A stretch of DNA of 64,000 nt from Gnetum montanum. Its lineage: Eukaryota > Streptophyta > Gnetopsida > Gnetales > Gnetaceae. The notes beneath the pieces are model-generated. The model was not told where the DNA came from, searched no databases, and was given only the letters and a program-made list of their open reading frames with translations. Both the position numbers and the translations under genes were made by a program. How positions within the stretch are numbered: position 1 is the first letter of the stretch; every line of letters starts with the position of its first letter. The stretch covers positions 67,545 to 131,544 of the forward strand of contig MNCI01033587.1 in assembly GCA_015680685.1 (NCBI GenBank). The letters run 5' to 3'. Shown piece after piece: positions 32,201 to 43,479 of the stretch.

Positions 32201-35200
32201 TAATTTTTTGAAGTGTTGGGTTGCAACATGGAATTTTCATCCTTTTCATCTCATTTTCATGTATGGCTGATTTATCGTGGCATTTTGGTTACTTGCAGGG
32301 ACACTGAGCCTTTCCACCTTGTAGTTGAGCTAGTTGGAGTACTGGCATGGTTTGGCCCTCTTGAGATCGATGAACGTACCCCTGATCTAACTGTTGAAAA
32401 AAATGCGGTCTGGTTCAGGGAAGGGGCATGTGAATTCCTCACCTTCATCCTGGACAGATTTAAGGTTGTGTTCTGGTCACATCTAAGCGAATAAGTGCCA
32501 TGGAGCATGCTTGAGGCTATGTTGCCAGGAGCTTTGGAGGGCATCACGGTCTTCATGGAACACATTGACGAGGTACCACTTGTGATCAAGAATGGTCCCT
32601 CTAGCGGGCCCAGATCTACTCGACCGTTAGCCCACGTGTGGGAACTATTGCCACGAGGGCATGATTATCTCAACAACACCTTGTTTCTAGCTACACATGC
32701 ACACACATTATTTCAGAACCCTCCTAGCACTGTGTACCGGGTAGAAAGGTAAGATCGCTTGATTTGTCGTTTCTGGTTTTTGTCATTTAGTGTTTGCCTC
32801 TGTTTTGACAACCGTTCTCTTGCAGGCCCCAAGTTAACCAAGATGGGACATGCGTTGATGATGATGGGTTTGCCCTAGCTAATACCCCTCTAGAGACCTT
32901 TATGGTGGGTCCCACCCTTCATGGAGCTGTATTAGCTCAAACTAAGGGTGATATTGTCCATTTCCACAAACGATTTTCTAGAGCGTTCACACAATGCACA
33001 GCTCATGGGTGGTTGCATGGAGATTGGTCGCATAATGGACCAATTTTTCCTCGTGACTTTGACTTGGGTAGCACCTCGAACTCTACAACTGAAGGTAAGT
33101 GACAATATTTCCTAGATGCGTTAACGTGTTTGTTCGACTGCTGATGGTCATACTGATGTGATGGTTTCAAATTGTATCTATAGTTGATGTCCCTCCTAGC
33201 GGAGACCCTGTCACGACAGGACGAACTAAGAGTACCCTGTCGATGAAGTTCGGAGAGATCAGCAAAGCATAGAAATGGTTGTGCACCCATGCCCCGCCAT
33301 CCATTTTCATTGTTTAGATGATGCCATCCTTATGGAGCTCTTTACAACCCTGAGCCCTGATGTGTCGATAGCTGAAATGATCGGGATTATTGATTCATTC
33401 GACAAGCTCGTCTCCTACTACAGCACCCGTATTAAGGGTGTCAAGATAGTATTCCATCTGTCGACCGAATTCTTTTCGGACCTGTTTGGTGTACCGACAG
33501 ATGGCATAACTATAGTTTTGGACAAGGCTCAGAAAGAGCTTCATATGGTACGTGAGCTAGAGGACTGGTTGGGTATTGTCAAGGGCACCAAGGGATTCCC
33601 TATGCAGGGGAAGTCAAAGGTTGAGGAAGTTAATGAATTATATCCCCTGTTTAGGGCACGGGTATTCCCCAAATCCCTATCCCAGGTGAGGAGTCTTGGT
33701 GTTGAAGCTACGCATATCATGCGAACCATCTTAGAAACTGGGATGCGTTATAACTAGTCTCAATTTTTGTTGTCGGGCGTTCATAATGAGATAGTGTGAT
33801 TGTGCTCAAAATTTGAGGTGCAGTCTCATTTTACATTTTCATTCTTTGCTGGCTATCTTTGTCATTTGGCTGAGTTTCTAGTGGATCGTGTGGACAATAA
33901 ATATGTCCTACGGGATCGTACTCAGTTGTCTCATCCATGGATCAACAATTTGTTCGAGATAGCTGAGTCCCAAGATGCTCCTAAGGGAATTGATGAGTCA
34001 GTGTCCATCACAACGGGAGGGTTATCTGGTACCTCAATTCACACACGTGATAGTGTGGGGTTGGAACCAGATGACGTGCCCTATACTACCAAGAAAGCTG
34101 AATGTGTCATCAAAGAGACAATTGGGAAAGCCAAGTCGAATGTCTCAAAGCGTGAGCACTCAACAGAGGTGGCCTCGAATGTGGAAGAGCCATGGGTGAA
34201 GTGCATACGGTTTAAGATGCCTGTCCGAGGTAAGTAAACTTGGTGCAGTTATTGCATTATCCTTTTCGTCTTATTCATAATTTTTATTTTGATCACTTGC
34301 ATGCCGCTGATGCCTTTAGACTTGACTCGAGAAGTGAGGAGGCAAGAATTAGAGACCATCATTGAAGAGGAGGAAGCTACAATGGAATTAATGACCGAGG
34401 AGGAGGATGTGGGCAAAGAACATGCAGGAGGGATGGAAGAGCTTGGGGAAGACACCACGAAGACAGAACTGGTGGATGACCAGAGTGGTGTTGATGAAAT
34501 GTTCAGCAGCCTCCTTAAGGGAAGACTAGACTTAGGTGAACCACCAAACCCAGAAGGGGATAGAGAACATGGTACATTTCCTTTTATTTTATTGTGTTGC
34601 TTTGTGGGTCATTATTTCTATGGTGTTTTACTTTTTTGTTTTCATCCCTTCTAGACGAAGGTAGTGAAACCAGAACGATGCGGCTGGACGTACCCATAAA
34701 AATGGCTCCCCCTGAAAGGACCATGGAGGTTAGTCCATTTTGTACTCGTGGATCATTTACTTGGACCGAGATGCCAAGTAAAATGGATTTTATGGCTGGT
34801 ATCACTGAGGAGGTGGTTGAACGTATTCAGGAAGCCCACCCTGAGATAGGTACAAATGTTTCGAGTCTTTTGCAGCTCTCGAATTTCGCACCCCATTTTT
34901 GTCGTTTTAGCGTTTGTTCTTTTCATGTGTGTAGGTGCCAAACTAAGGTGGGATCCATCTGAGACAGTTAGCATTGAGAGTTTGCCTACACTATCCCTAG
35001 AAGTCAAACAGATACCAAGGCCGGTTTATGATGAAGTGGCGGAAGGTCTTGTACATAATGCCAAATCGCTTTGGACTTGTAGGTGTTCCATCGAACAGTT
35101 ATGGTTGCAAGTTCAAGCAAAGGAGAAAGAAGTTTCCGAGTTATCAGTTGAGCGTGATGACCTCAAGGCCCGCTATGAGTTCACGTCAGCTAGACTAAGT

Positions 35201-35919
35201 GGTGATTGTTCTTGGCGAATGTCCGAGGTCACTTATACTAGGTACTGGAACCTGCTCAATCGCCACGCGTCACTGACCCGGAAACTAGCAGAGCATAAGG
35301 ACCAAGTAGATCTATTGAACTTCAAGTGCCAGGATTGAAAGGCTTTCACTTCCAAGGTGCGCAAGTGGGGTCAGGATGAGAAGAACCACAAGCACCATTA
35401 TAATAAATCATTGAAGGAAGTATCCATTGAAAAGAGTCAACTTGAAATGTTTGTGGAGGGTCTGGGTCTATGCTCTGCATTTGATACCTTTGCTCAGAAT
35501 ACAACTGTTGAGATGGAATCGCCTACTAGGGTAATCACGACAGCTTCTGGGGAGGTTTTTGTGGGTGAATTCCCTTTAAAGTGTCCTATATGGTCGGCGG
35601 TTGACAAGGGGAAGGCCTTGGTAGATGTCGATCTAGGCCTTGATGGGACTGATTGGGCAAGCGTCTCAGCGGAGGAAATCCTCCGCCGGTTGGAATTTGG
35701 TTTAGGGGGATCCCCTACGGTAAGCATTTTGTTATCATGGAATTCGTTCGCTGAATAATGTTTGAGATTTTTTTTTTCGTTTATCCTTATGTTGATTGTT
35801 TCTTTTGCATTTTATAGGATCAATGCAATGATGATGTTCAAGAAGCTGGCCCCAGTGGAGTAGGGGCCCATGATGCCAGTGGCTCTAAAGGGGACGACCC
35901 TCTTGTCCCTGATGTTTAA
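31403..35919 (+). pseudogene. Antisense gene of E2: FCP1-like (HAD) N-terminus, coiled-coil C-terminus
   Basis: Best preserved copy. Exons: 31403-31533, 32299-32748, 32826-33094, 33184-34229, 34320-34571, 34655-34849, 34935-35719, 35818-35919; all seven introns are GT-AG and the phases chain correctly except for a one-base loss near 33304. Exons 1, 3 and 6 have exactly the E1 lengths (131, 269, 195). Regions: basic N-terminus MGKGKEVEGQGRKGP; HAD-like LVVELVGVLAWFG, VWFREGACEFLTF, FKVVFWSHLSE, FQNPPSTVY; a middle part with FSDLFGVPTDG and YPLFRARVFPKSL, reminiscent of plant transposon ORFs; an acidic stretch; a coiled coil in exon 7. Stops: TAA 32492, TAG 33270, TGA 35336. About 1,070 codons. 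Partner and role unknown. Confidence 0.8.
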
Positions 35920-36264
35920 TCTTTGCTTTGAAATTGTTCTAACTCAAATTTTTACGTGAATTGTAAATTGAAAATTTTTAGTTGTATTGAACAAATGAAT
36001 AAAATGAGTAAACTCTTGTAATTTTACATCATTACATGTATATATATATATTTTACTTATATTTTTTGTTATGGATTTTGGGTTTAAATGTAAACAAGAC
36101 ATGACAATATAAAATGTTTTGGTTTGTTTTTGCAGTTTAAGTGTAGTGCATGAATGTAAGTATAAGTAGGACTGTAATTATAAGTGGAAGATAATTGCGA
36201 AAATTGTTATTGATAACGTAAATTCGAACAGTGAACTGGAATTTTGGAGAAAAACAAAGTATAA
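35920..36264 (+). other. 3' flank of the E2 antisense gene
   Basis: AT-rich, non-coding, with the possible polyadenylation signal listed next and a short TA repeat near 36040. No gene. Confidence 0.5.
35997..36002 (+). terminator. Possible polyadenylation signal of the E2 antisense gene
   Basis: AATAAA 78 bases after the stop codon, followed by T-rich sequence and TGTA words. The position is right for a plant 3' end, but the motif is short. Confidence 0.4.
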
Positions 36265-36600
36265 GTGGATGATCTAGTTTAAGGCCATTTCGGGCCATAC
36301 GCACTAGTTTAAGGCCATTTTGAGCCACTCGTACTAGTTTAAGGCCATTTCAGACCACTCGTACTCTTTTAAGGCCATTTCGAGCCATGCGTAAACAAGA
36401 TTAGCTTCAAGTGACATGGGTTGATTTCTTAGGAGACCGATCATTTCTGATCATGGCAAGTTTTATGTCATTATGGACATGATAGTTTAATGTCATTTCG
36501 GATAGGGATGATAGTTTAACGTCATTTCAGATAGGGATGATAGTTTAACGTCGTTCTGGACTATCTGTAGTTTAACGTCATTTTGGACAATTTGTGGTTT
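36265..36600. repeat. R1 tandem array of E2
   Basis: AGTTTAAGGCCATTTCGGGC units (36275-36400) followed by AGTTTAACGTCATTTCGGAC units (36480-36600), the same two-block structure as in E1. Confidence 0.9.
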
Positions 36601-37560
36601 ATTGATTTAGTAATTTTTTGATTTTTTCTCATTTTAACGTTAGGAGTGGCATTAGCGGGTGTGATTCTATATTTAGCATCCCCTTCGCTAACCACGTTGA
36701 ATGGTAATTCAGGCCAAGGGACGTTTGATGGAATAGTTTCCACGTTGGTGTTTTCCTGCGCTTCTGCATGTGTCGTGGTTTCCGTGTTAGTTGTAGTTTT
36801 TGAGTGAGGTTGCGTATGTACGATTTCAGGCCTAGGTATTTCTATTTTGGGTAGATTTTCCTTTGTGTTTAAAAGATGATAACCTACTAGTTGTTGTTCA
36901 GTTGTATCATCTTGTTTAGGCTCTTCGAGCTTAACCTCTGAGCCTTGGGCTATATCTATGTATGATGAGATGATGGGTGTAGCAGCCTCCCCATGTATAA
37001 TGATTTCACCACCTTCGTAAGGCAGGTGAATTTCTTGGTGTATAGGGGAGGAGACTACTTTCAGTTGGGCTAACCAGGGCCTTCCCAATATTAGGTTGAA
37101 CCCTGGCATTTCATCGATTACCACAAAGTTGGCAGATGTGGGGAATTGATCCCCTGCTATGAAGTCTAAAATCACGGTGCCTTTGACTATCACACACGAT
37201 CCACTGAATGACTTCAAACATGTGGTGGCGGTTGGTCTGATTAGCTTTGTAAGCACAAGTTGTTCGACGATGCGATATGGCACTACATTTGTGGCAGCTC
37301 CATGATCTACATGCACTCTATGTATCTTGAATTGATTTATTCGTATTGTTATGAACATAGCTGCTATTGTTACCTCTCCTATTTTCTCGTTCACCTTGAT
37401 GTTGTCATTGTGGAAACTTAATGGCTTGGAAGTTGTTCCTTGAGGCGAGTACATTACCGCATGAATTGAAGGTTCATTTTGAGTTAAGTCCTTGCTTACT
37501 GGGATAGATGTTAACATGCACACTAAAGCTTCGCAATGGGTTTGAGATGTTAACACTAGG
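36601..37560 (-). pseudogene. Aspartic protease of E2
   Basis: One long open stretch (337 codons from 37574). The active-site region is VHVDHGAATNVVP, with H where E5 has D and E1 has N. FVVIDEMPGFNLILGRPWL follows, then HLPYEGGEIIIHGEAATP and a Thr/Glu/Pro-rich tail. Length and order fit a Tat protease; the D-H-G triplet would probably reduce or abolish activity. The frame ends inside R1, near the place where a splice donor would be needed to reach RT. Confidence 0.88.
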
Positions 37561-40500
37561 TCATATAAGCTCAATGAAGTATTTTTTTTGTTTGAGCACC
37601 TGTGTAACCTGCGTTAGAGCGATTACTAGATCTCTACTATTGGGCACATGTTTATTAGCAGTGACTTGGTCCATTGGGCCCAACAATTTTATTTCATGCA
37701 TAGTCGGTTTGTCATTTTTACCTGGAATTGTTGATTTAGGCGTATCATGTTTTTTGGATGATTCACCCTCATAGCCTGTGTTTCGTTTATCGTTATGTGG
37801 TGTCATGGGTACTGTGTTAAGTGGGGTAGGTTTAGGTTGTCCTATGGCTAGCCGTTGACGCTCTTTTTCCAAGCGTTCACTTGTAAGCTTGTCCGCTAGG
37901 TGTTCTCATGTGTGGCGTGGGAGTGCGGTTTGTTTTGGGACTTAAGGTTGCCTTGGTATTTGTACTACATATGGAGTTAGGAGGGGTTGTGGTTGGACGA
38001 TGGCATTCGGTTGAGTGCCAGGCTGGCTAGGCACCTTGAAGACATAGGGGCTTGGTTTATTTTGTGCTTGAGAAGTGGAGGACTGGTGGTCACCAGGACG
38101 TTCAGGTGCCTCGACGACGTATGGAGTTGGCCTAGTTGGAGGTTGTACCTCTGCTGTTGCAATGGTAGGTGGTTCTCAGACTATGTAGGGAGTGGGCCGA
38201 ATAGAAGGTGTTTGTAAGTTTGTGGTAGTAGCGGCTGGAGGTACGTACATCATGTATGATTTTTCGCATGTCCAGGTGTTAGAAGTTGTTACGGCGGGGG
38301 GTACGTGGACAACATAAGGCTTCTGTGGAGAGTATGATGGTTGAGGCATGGATGTTTGTACAGTGGGCAGAATACACACTACAAATGGTTTATTAGGTGT
38401 TTGCTAGTCATGGTCAGAATAGATGGTGTTAATGCTAAGTGTTTCAAGTTCATTATCAAGGTAGATTGTGTTAATCACGTACGATGCTTCTTTGGTATTT
38501 GGAGGCTCTTTATACACACCCATGGCCTAGTTTTGTGGTTGGATCGGGTTGGCTTCATCAAAAGTGATTTGACCCTCGTCGATCATTCATTGGATGTCTT
38601 GTTTCAGAGTGAAACAATAATCAGTGTCGTGCCCATTACGTTGATGATAATCGCAGAAATGGTCCATTCTGAAGCCTTTTGGGACTGGGGTCTCATCTGA
38701 CGTTTCTAGGCTTGGGTTTTGAACTAGTTGATAGAACTGATGATGCCTTTGGATCGTTGTAGGGGACAACTGCTTATGTTTCATTAATCCAGCCTTCAGG
38801 AGTTGGTCGAACAACTGCGATGGTTTCATGGGTAGTGGTGTGTATTGGGAGGGTTCTTTCCTCTTGAAGTTTCTCGTACGATTTGGTGTTGGGTTCTGTG
38901 ATGAGGATGATTTTGGTGCCATTGCAAGAGCAAGTTTAGTGTAGTTAGTAGGGGCAATGGGTGGTTTGCTTTGTTGTCCCACATTCTCTTGTTTTGTTTT
39001 TGCTACTGCCACTATAGTTGTTTTGACCTTCTCTTTATCTTTCTTACTGTGTTGATTCCTAAAAGATAAATACGTAGGATCATGGCTATTTTGCGCTACC
39101 TCCTCTATGTTTTTAATTTGTACAAATGCTTGACTAAGGTTACATGCATTGAGGTAATATATTTTGGATTTGACAAAATCGTTGACAGCCCCTTTTAGGA
39201 TGGTTAGGAGATATGTCTCTCGGATCGGCTCGTGGAGTTCGTTAAGAGTAGCACTCCACCGTTGGATGAATTTTTGCACAGGCTCAAGTGGTGCTTGTTT
39301 CACTTGTATGAGGCTGTTTAGTGTTGCCTCAGGTTTCAAGTTATACTTAAACCTGGTGACAAATTGATGTAGCAAATCTTCCAGAGAAGATATTGAGTTT
39401 TGTCGCAAGGCCTGATACCAATCAAGTGCTCTCCCAGCGAGGGACATGGGGAACACTCATAGAATGGCATGTGGCCATGCCTGAAGTAGCACACACTCTA
39501 GTCTGAACGTTATGAGGTGAGCGTTGGGGTCTATCTCCCCATTATATTTTGTCAGCATAGGCAAAGATACACCCTTGGGTAATGTTAGGGGTGGAATTGA
39601 AGAGCTGATAGGGTCATCGTGATAGAAGTCCACTACCTTCAGTTCTCCGTCGGGGTCAGTTTTAAGGCGTTTGACCTCATCAGTTAGCTCCTGCATTAGC
39701 TTTTTAGTGTCAGCCCAGTCTTGGATGCTAGGTGAGATAACAGGTTGGGGATGTGGTACAGTATACAGATTAGATTGCTGGACAGTGGGTTGGAAGGCAG
39801 AAAGCTATGTGGTTGGAGGTTGTACTTGCGGGATATTTGTAGTGGCTGGTGCGAAGGGCGGTACATTGTAGGTAAGGGGTTGTTGTTGTCATTGAGATTG
39901 TGCTTGGGGGATGTTATCTGGTAAAATTGTGTGAGGCGGTATATTATAATGAGGGGGTTGATGTGATTGAGTACCAATTGCTGCCCATTGCCTGGTCATG
40001 TTTTGTGTAGGAATCCCCTGAACTTGTTCGATTACAGTTGCAAAGGATGCTCTTTGAGTTGGGATCTGTGGTATGTAGTGAGCGGATGTAGAAGCCAGTA
40101 TTACATGCGGCATCCCAATCACTTGGGGTGGGAAGGTTGTTCCTACATCGTTTTGGGGAGGTTGTATTTGCGAGAATAGAGGTATTGTTGCGACAGGGGG
40201 AATGGCGAGGGGAAGCATGTTGAGTTGTAGGTTGGTTGCAGGAGGAATATGAACAAGTGTGGATGATTCTTGTTGAGGTATTTGTGCTTGGGTGAATTTA
40301 AATGGTTGAAGGGACGTAATTTCCCCTGTGGTTGGATGAAACAAAGGATTTGTATAGGTCTGCGGACTAAGAGTGTGGTACGAATCTTCATGCTCAGATT
40401 GAGCTGCGAAGTCATCTTCCTCTTCCAATTGAGGATTTGCCAGGGACTGGTCTAAATACTGGCTCCTTTGTAGGAGGAGTTGTGAGATCAGCTCAGAGTA

Positions 40501-40746
40501 TTGCTCTGGGAGAGGGATGATATGATACGGGGAAGGAATGAACTCTTGTTCTCCCATGTAGAAGAGTTCATATTGCCTCTTGACTTCCAGTTTGGTTTGG
40601 TCTATGGCAAGGCTGGCTTGTATTTTCACACATATGAAATTATATTGGTTTTGAGTTATGATGTTAAATGATGGATTCCTCCCTTGAAATCTAAGAGACT
40701 GGCGAGGCCCCACTGTGGGTTGTGCCACAGGCTGTTGAATGGCCAT
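37561..40746 (-). pseudogene. gag of E2 with gag-protease linker
   Basis: Starts MAIQQPVAQPTVGPRQSLRF at 40746 and is open for 285 codons. A Pro/Gln-rich middle is followed by the gag core at 38587-39696 (VVDFYHDDPISSSIPPLTLP; LAGRALDWYQALRQNSI; EPVQKFIQRWSATLNELHEP), Lys-rich sequence, and the zinc-binding motif FCDYHQRNGHDTDYCF near 38640, intact here. The linker (37930-38380) repeats PYVVHVPPA-like peptides. A few stops and a frameshift at 39456 break it, otherwise this is the best gag in the window. Confidence 0.9.
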
Positions 40747-40864
40747 GGTGCCTACAAGGACTGTGACCTACGTGGTTGTAGCGTTGGAGTTTGTGGTGTT
40801 CATGATGAATAGTTGAGAATACGATATAGTAAAAGGGGTATGAAACTGGTATAATTAGTATGTC

Positions 40865-41495
40865 AGCAGCGTAGACGGAGTCTATAGCGTAGAGTGTGCA
40901 GCGTATACCTCAACAGCGTAGACAGAGTCAGCGTATAGCATAGAAAGAGTCTACAGCGTAGAGAGTGCAGCGTATACCTTAACAGCATAGACAGAGTTAG
41001 TGTACAGCGTAAACAGAGTCTACAGCGTAGGGAGTGCAGCGTAAACTAAGCAGCGTAGATGCCGAGAATTTTGTAGACAGGGTCAATGTATAGTCAGCAG
41101 CGTAGACACTGGGAGGTTTGTAGACAGAGTTGGCGTAGAGTCAGTAGCGTAGACATTAGGAGGTTTGCAGATAGAGTCAGCGTAGAGTCAGCAGCATAGA
41201 TGTTCGGAGGTTTGCAGATAGAGTCAGCAGTGTAGACGCTGGGAGGTTTGCAGAGAGGGTCGGCGTATAGTCAGCAGCATAGACACTAGGAATTTTGTAG
41301 ACAGAGTCAGCATATACTCAGCAGCGTAGATGCTGGAAATTTTGCAGAAAGAGTCAGTGTAAACTCAGCAACATAGACACTAGAAATTTTGCAGACAGAG
41401 TCAGCGTATACTTAGCAGCGTAGATGCTGGGGATTTTGCACACAAGGTTAGGGTAAACTCAGCAGCGTAGACGCTGGGAGCTTTGAAGCACAGTT
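40865..41495. repeat. Leader minisatellite of E2
   Basis: Ten or so units of about 55-60 bp with GCAGCGTAGACGCTGGGA, a GTTTGCAGA word and GAGTCAGCGTA, between the PBS and gag. The first part (40865-41050) uses shorter units. Confidence 0.88.
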
Positions 41496-41513
41496 AGTTT
41501 TAGGTAGTTTCTA

Positions 41514-41530
41514 CCCTCCTTCTAGCGCCA
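41514..41530 (-). promoter_or_regulatory. Primer-binding site of E2
   Basis: Minus strand TGGCGCTAGAAGGAGGG, five bases inside the 5' LTR. It differs from E1 at one base. Confidence 0.82.
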
Positions 41531-41535
41531 ATTTC

Positions 41536-42837
41536 TGTATTGTACGAAATCGTTGGTCTCCGGCTGGAAGGAAATAGAGACCTAAAGATCTTCGGACACA
41601 CATAGAAGACCCTACCTTCACTTGAGGGCAAGCTGGAATTAACAAAGGCAGAGTACCTTGAGTGTATGCACGCGGATTAGGCAAGGATTTCCCCAAACGT
41701 ACACCAATGTGCTATACGCTGGGTTATATGTAAACGGTGTAACTGAGGTAAAACGAAGCATAAATGGCATAAGTGATGTAAATGGAGTGTAGATGTATAA
41801 TAGCGTAAACAGTAAACATGCAACAATGAATGAAAAACTGTAACAAATTATAGCAAAGAAATGTAGCAATGTTATTGCAAAATGAGAGTTATAATGCACT
41901 GGTCTAATGCAGTTGTGGCTCTGACACGAGGCAGACGAATAGCCCCAGTGGATGTAGGGATGACTGTGTGTTGGTTCAAACTACAAGCACAGCATAGAGG
42001 CTGTATGCTCAGTGTGCAAGGGAAGGTCCAGCGTATAGGGTTTCTACTCTGGTTCTTAGCGTCTTTGTTTCTTTCTCTGGTTTGCCCAAAATTGCCAACC
42101 TTGATCTAATGAAAAATTGGGGTTTTTATACAGGTTTAGACTCAGGTTGGGGTGACATGTGGCACGTTGATCGGGTGCGAAAGAATAAGATTTACAAGTG
42201 TGCAGCGTGTTGTATGCCAGTGTATACCGCTATACGCCAACGTATATTACCGTACGCCAGCGTATACAGCTGTACGCCAGCATATATTGTTGTACGCCAG
42301 CGTATACACACTAGACATGTGACCTCGGCATATAGACTTGATCAGAACAGAAGAAGTCATTCATCCTCCAGATCTGAATTCAGATGCCGTGAAGATGCTG
42401 CCTGTGGATGTTTAGCTCGGTTGACTTTCATTTGACACTTTGTACATGATGGACGTATACGCTGGTCATATATGCTGGGCGTATACGTTGTGTTTGTTGG
42501 GCGTATATGCTGGGCATATACAGTGTGTGTATACGTTGTGTCTGCTGGGCGTATACGTTGTGTCTGCTGGGCGTATACGCTGTGTGTGCGAACTTGGGCA
42601 TATACGGTAAGAATGTATACCCAGTGAAGAATAAGTATTTTGAGCTCCGAAGTTGCCATGTTTGATAGTAGATGTTGTTGTGGTCGTCGGTGGGTCCTAG
42701 GGAACTGCTCCTTGTTGAGTTCGACTCCGCTTGAAGCTGTTTGTGGGGCCCTCAAGCTTTAGTCATGCAGGGGAACAGCATGACTTAGCTTGATTATTGT
42801 TGGAAAAGTACTAAGCTTAGAATTTTGTGGTGTTTCA
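41536..42837 (-). repeat. 5' LTR of E2
   Basis: 1,302 bp, TG...CA, homologous along its length to 6200-7473. U3 minisatellites occupy 42205-42620. A 9-bp word GTATACGCC/T recurs in them. Confidence 0.93.
42092..42130 (-). promoter_or_regulatory. LTR core promoter of E2 (5' copy)
   Basis: TATAAAAA begins at 42130 and GGTTGGCAA at 42100 on the minus strand, spacing 30. It would drive the gag-pol transcript. Confidence 0.72.
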
Positions 42838-42842
42838 GCCAT
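42838..42842. repeat. Right target-site duplication of E2
   Basis: GCCAT against GCCAC at 6195-6199. Confidence 0.65.
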
Positions 42843-43479
42843 TGGTTAGTATTATTATCTTTTATAGAAATGTATTGGACATGGTTATTATTAAAGGAAG
42901 TAGTTTTGCCATATCATAGATGAGCTCCGATCAGAAATGAGGAGAACTCTTGGGGTCTATGCCCAAGAGAGATTGTTAGAACTTAGAGCCTATTAGATCC
43001 AAAGGCTCATTGAGTAGGTTAAAAAATAAAATGAGAGCTTAGAAAAAGAGAAAGTATAGAGAAATATAGTTGGGACCTTTCCATCAAAAAAAGGAAAGTC
43101 TAGTTAATTGACAATGATGAGGAGGCACCACATGATGAAGTGGTGCAATGAAAAACCTTACTAATCCAGAAATCTATCTCGAAAATTTTATCTAAGGTAG
43201 ATAAAATGTGGGACTATTTGATTAAAAAGTTCCAAAGAGCTCTAAAAATTATATAGAAATCTAAAGAGCAAAGTAGTGGTTGTGACCATAGGAAAATGAA
43301 GAAAGCTGAACATGCCTACCAAACATGTAAGGGTAAGACTACTTTAGTTGAAGAGGTTGTGAAGTCTAAATTAGATGAGGATGGTGGGTGTGATATCTAC
43401 CAATATGAACATCTTAAGGGATGTTTTTCTATTTTGTTATACTTGTAGGAATCTAGGGTGTATGCTCTAAATCCTAGAT

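Larger units (their letters stand above)
6200..42837 (-). mobile_element. E2: Tat-type Ty3/gypsy retrotransposon, interrupted by E1
   Basis: E2 runs from its 5' LTR (41536-42837) to its 3' LTR (6200-7473) on the minus strand. Its order is PBS, leader repeats, gag, protease, array R1, an antisense gene, array R2, RT-RNase H-integrase, array R3 and polypurine tract. E1 sits in its pol between 12566 and 30433. Without E1 and one duplicated pentamer the element is about 18.8 kb, very long for the family. Gypsy domain order, a second RNase H and the protease/RT sequences place it in the Tat group. Many stops and frameshifts show that it is not functional. Confidence 0.9.
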
